Of a stretch of DNA of 64,000 bases, positions 63,989-64,000 are shown piece by piece. The translations under genes were made by a program, and so were the position numbers. Within the stretch, counting starts at the first letter, position 1; every line of letters begins with the position of its first letter. The DNA is from an uncultured Litoreibacter sp. (GTDB taxonomy: Bacteria; Pseudomonadota; Alphaproteobacteria; Rhodobacterales; Rhodobacteraceae). The stretch lies in contig CANMWQ010000002.1 in the NCBI GenBank assembly GCA_947501685.1, positions 434,001 to 498,000 of the forward strand, in the 5' to 3' direction. The notes beneath the pieces were generated by a model. That model ran no database searches. It was not told the origin of the DNA and saw only the letters and a program-made list of their open reading frames with translations.

Positions 63989-64000
63989 CTCGCCTTGCAA

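Overview
The window looks like a chromosomal segment of an alphaproteobacterium of the order Rhodobacterales (Roseobacter group). The reasons are the high-GC coding style, tightly overlapping operons, the alphaproteobacterial flagellar regulators FlaF and FlbT, CtrA-like sites in front of the flagellar operons, and the mix of TctABC, LIV-type ABC and kynurenine genes. No rRNA, tRNA, CRISPR array, insertion sequence or phage gene was seen. Almost every base is coding; the only gene-free stretch above 300 bases is 55139-55465, which holds a decayed 15-bp minisatellite.

Region 1 (1-12626) is an aromatic catabolism island. A plus-strand operon encodes an SDR (cut by the window edge), a MarR regulator, an enoyl-CoA hydratase-family protein, an acyl-CoA dehydrogenase, a benzoate/2-aminobenzoate-type CoA ligase, a five-part LIV-type ABC transporter, a hotdog thioesterase and a RidA-family protein. 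Facing it on the minus strand is gntR-kynA-kynU. Together they fit tryptophan -> N-formylkynurenine -> kynurenine -> anthranilate -> 2-aminobenzoyl-CoA -> beta-oxidation-like breakdown, with uptake of an aromatic or amino-acid-like substrate.

Region 2 (12803-17900) is the least familiar part. A BTAD/SARP-type winged-helix regulator is divergent from a two-gene unit. That unit encodes a PAP2/vanadium-haloperoxidase-fold protein with sixteen N-terminal Gly-Gly-Gly-Gln repeats, and an S8 (subtilisin-fold) peptidase with a complete catalytic set, a large insertion and no signal peptide. A Cu+ type P1B ATPase follows.

Region 3 (20141-27935) combines a DUF4387/AtuA-family pair with a TctABC tripartite transporter. 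It is divergent from a TctDE-like two-component system that carries an extra periplasmic binding protein. Region 4 (27932-30461) is arginine catabolism: arginase and ornithine cyclodeaminase, with a divergent Lrp/AsnC regulator.

Region 5 (30479-61706) is a flagellar supercluster of several divergent operons: motB-flgE-flgK-flgL-flgI; fliF-fliH-fliN-fliP-(FliG-like fragment); fliL-motE-like-motA-large secreted protein-flhA-fliR-flhB; a second fliL with flgH-flgA-flgG-flgF-fliQ-fliE-flgC-flgB; fliI; a DUF1217 gene, flbT, flaF and flagellin; a flgN-like gene and flgJ-like rod-binding gene; and fliK-flgD. Full-length fliG and fliM are not present here. Five of the main flagellar promoter regions carry a one-mismatch version of the CtrA box TTAA-N7-TTAA. 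The flagellin leader contains two hairpins that could be the FlbT/FlaF target. Region 6 (61703-63988) is the ubiquinone pair ubiE-ubiB.
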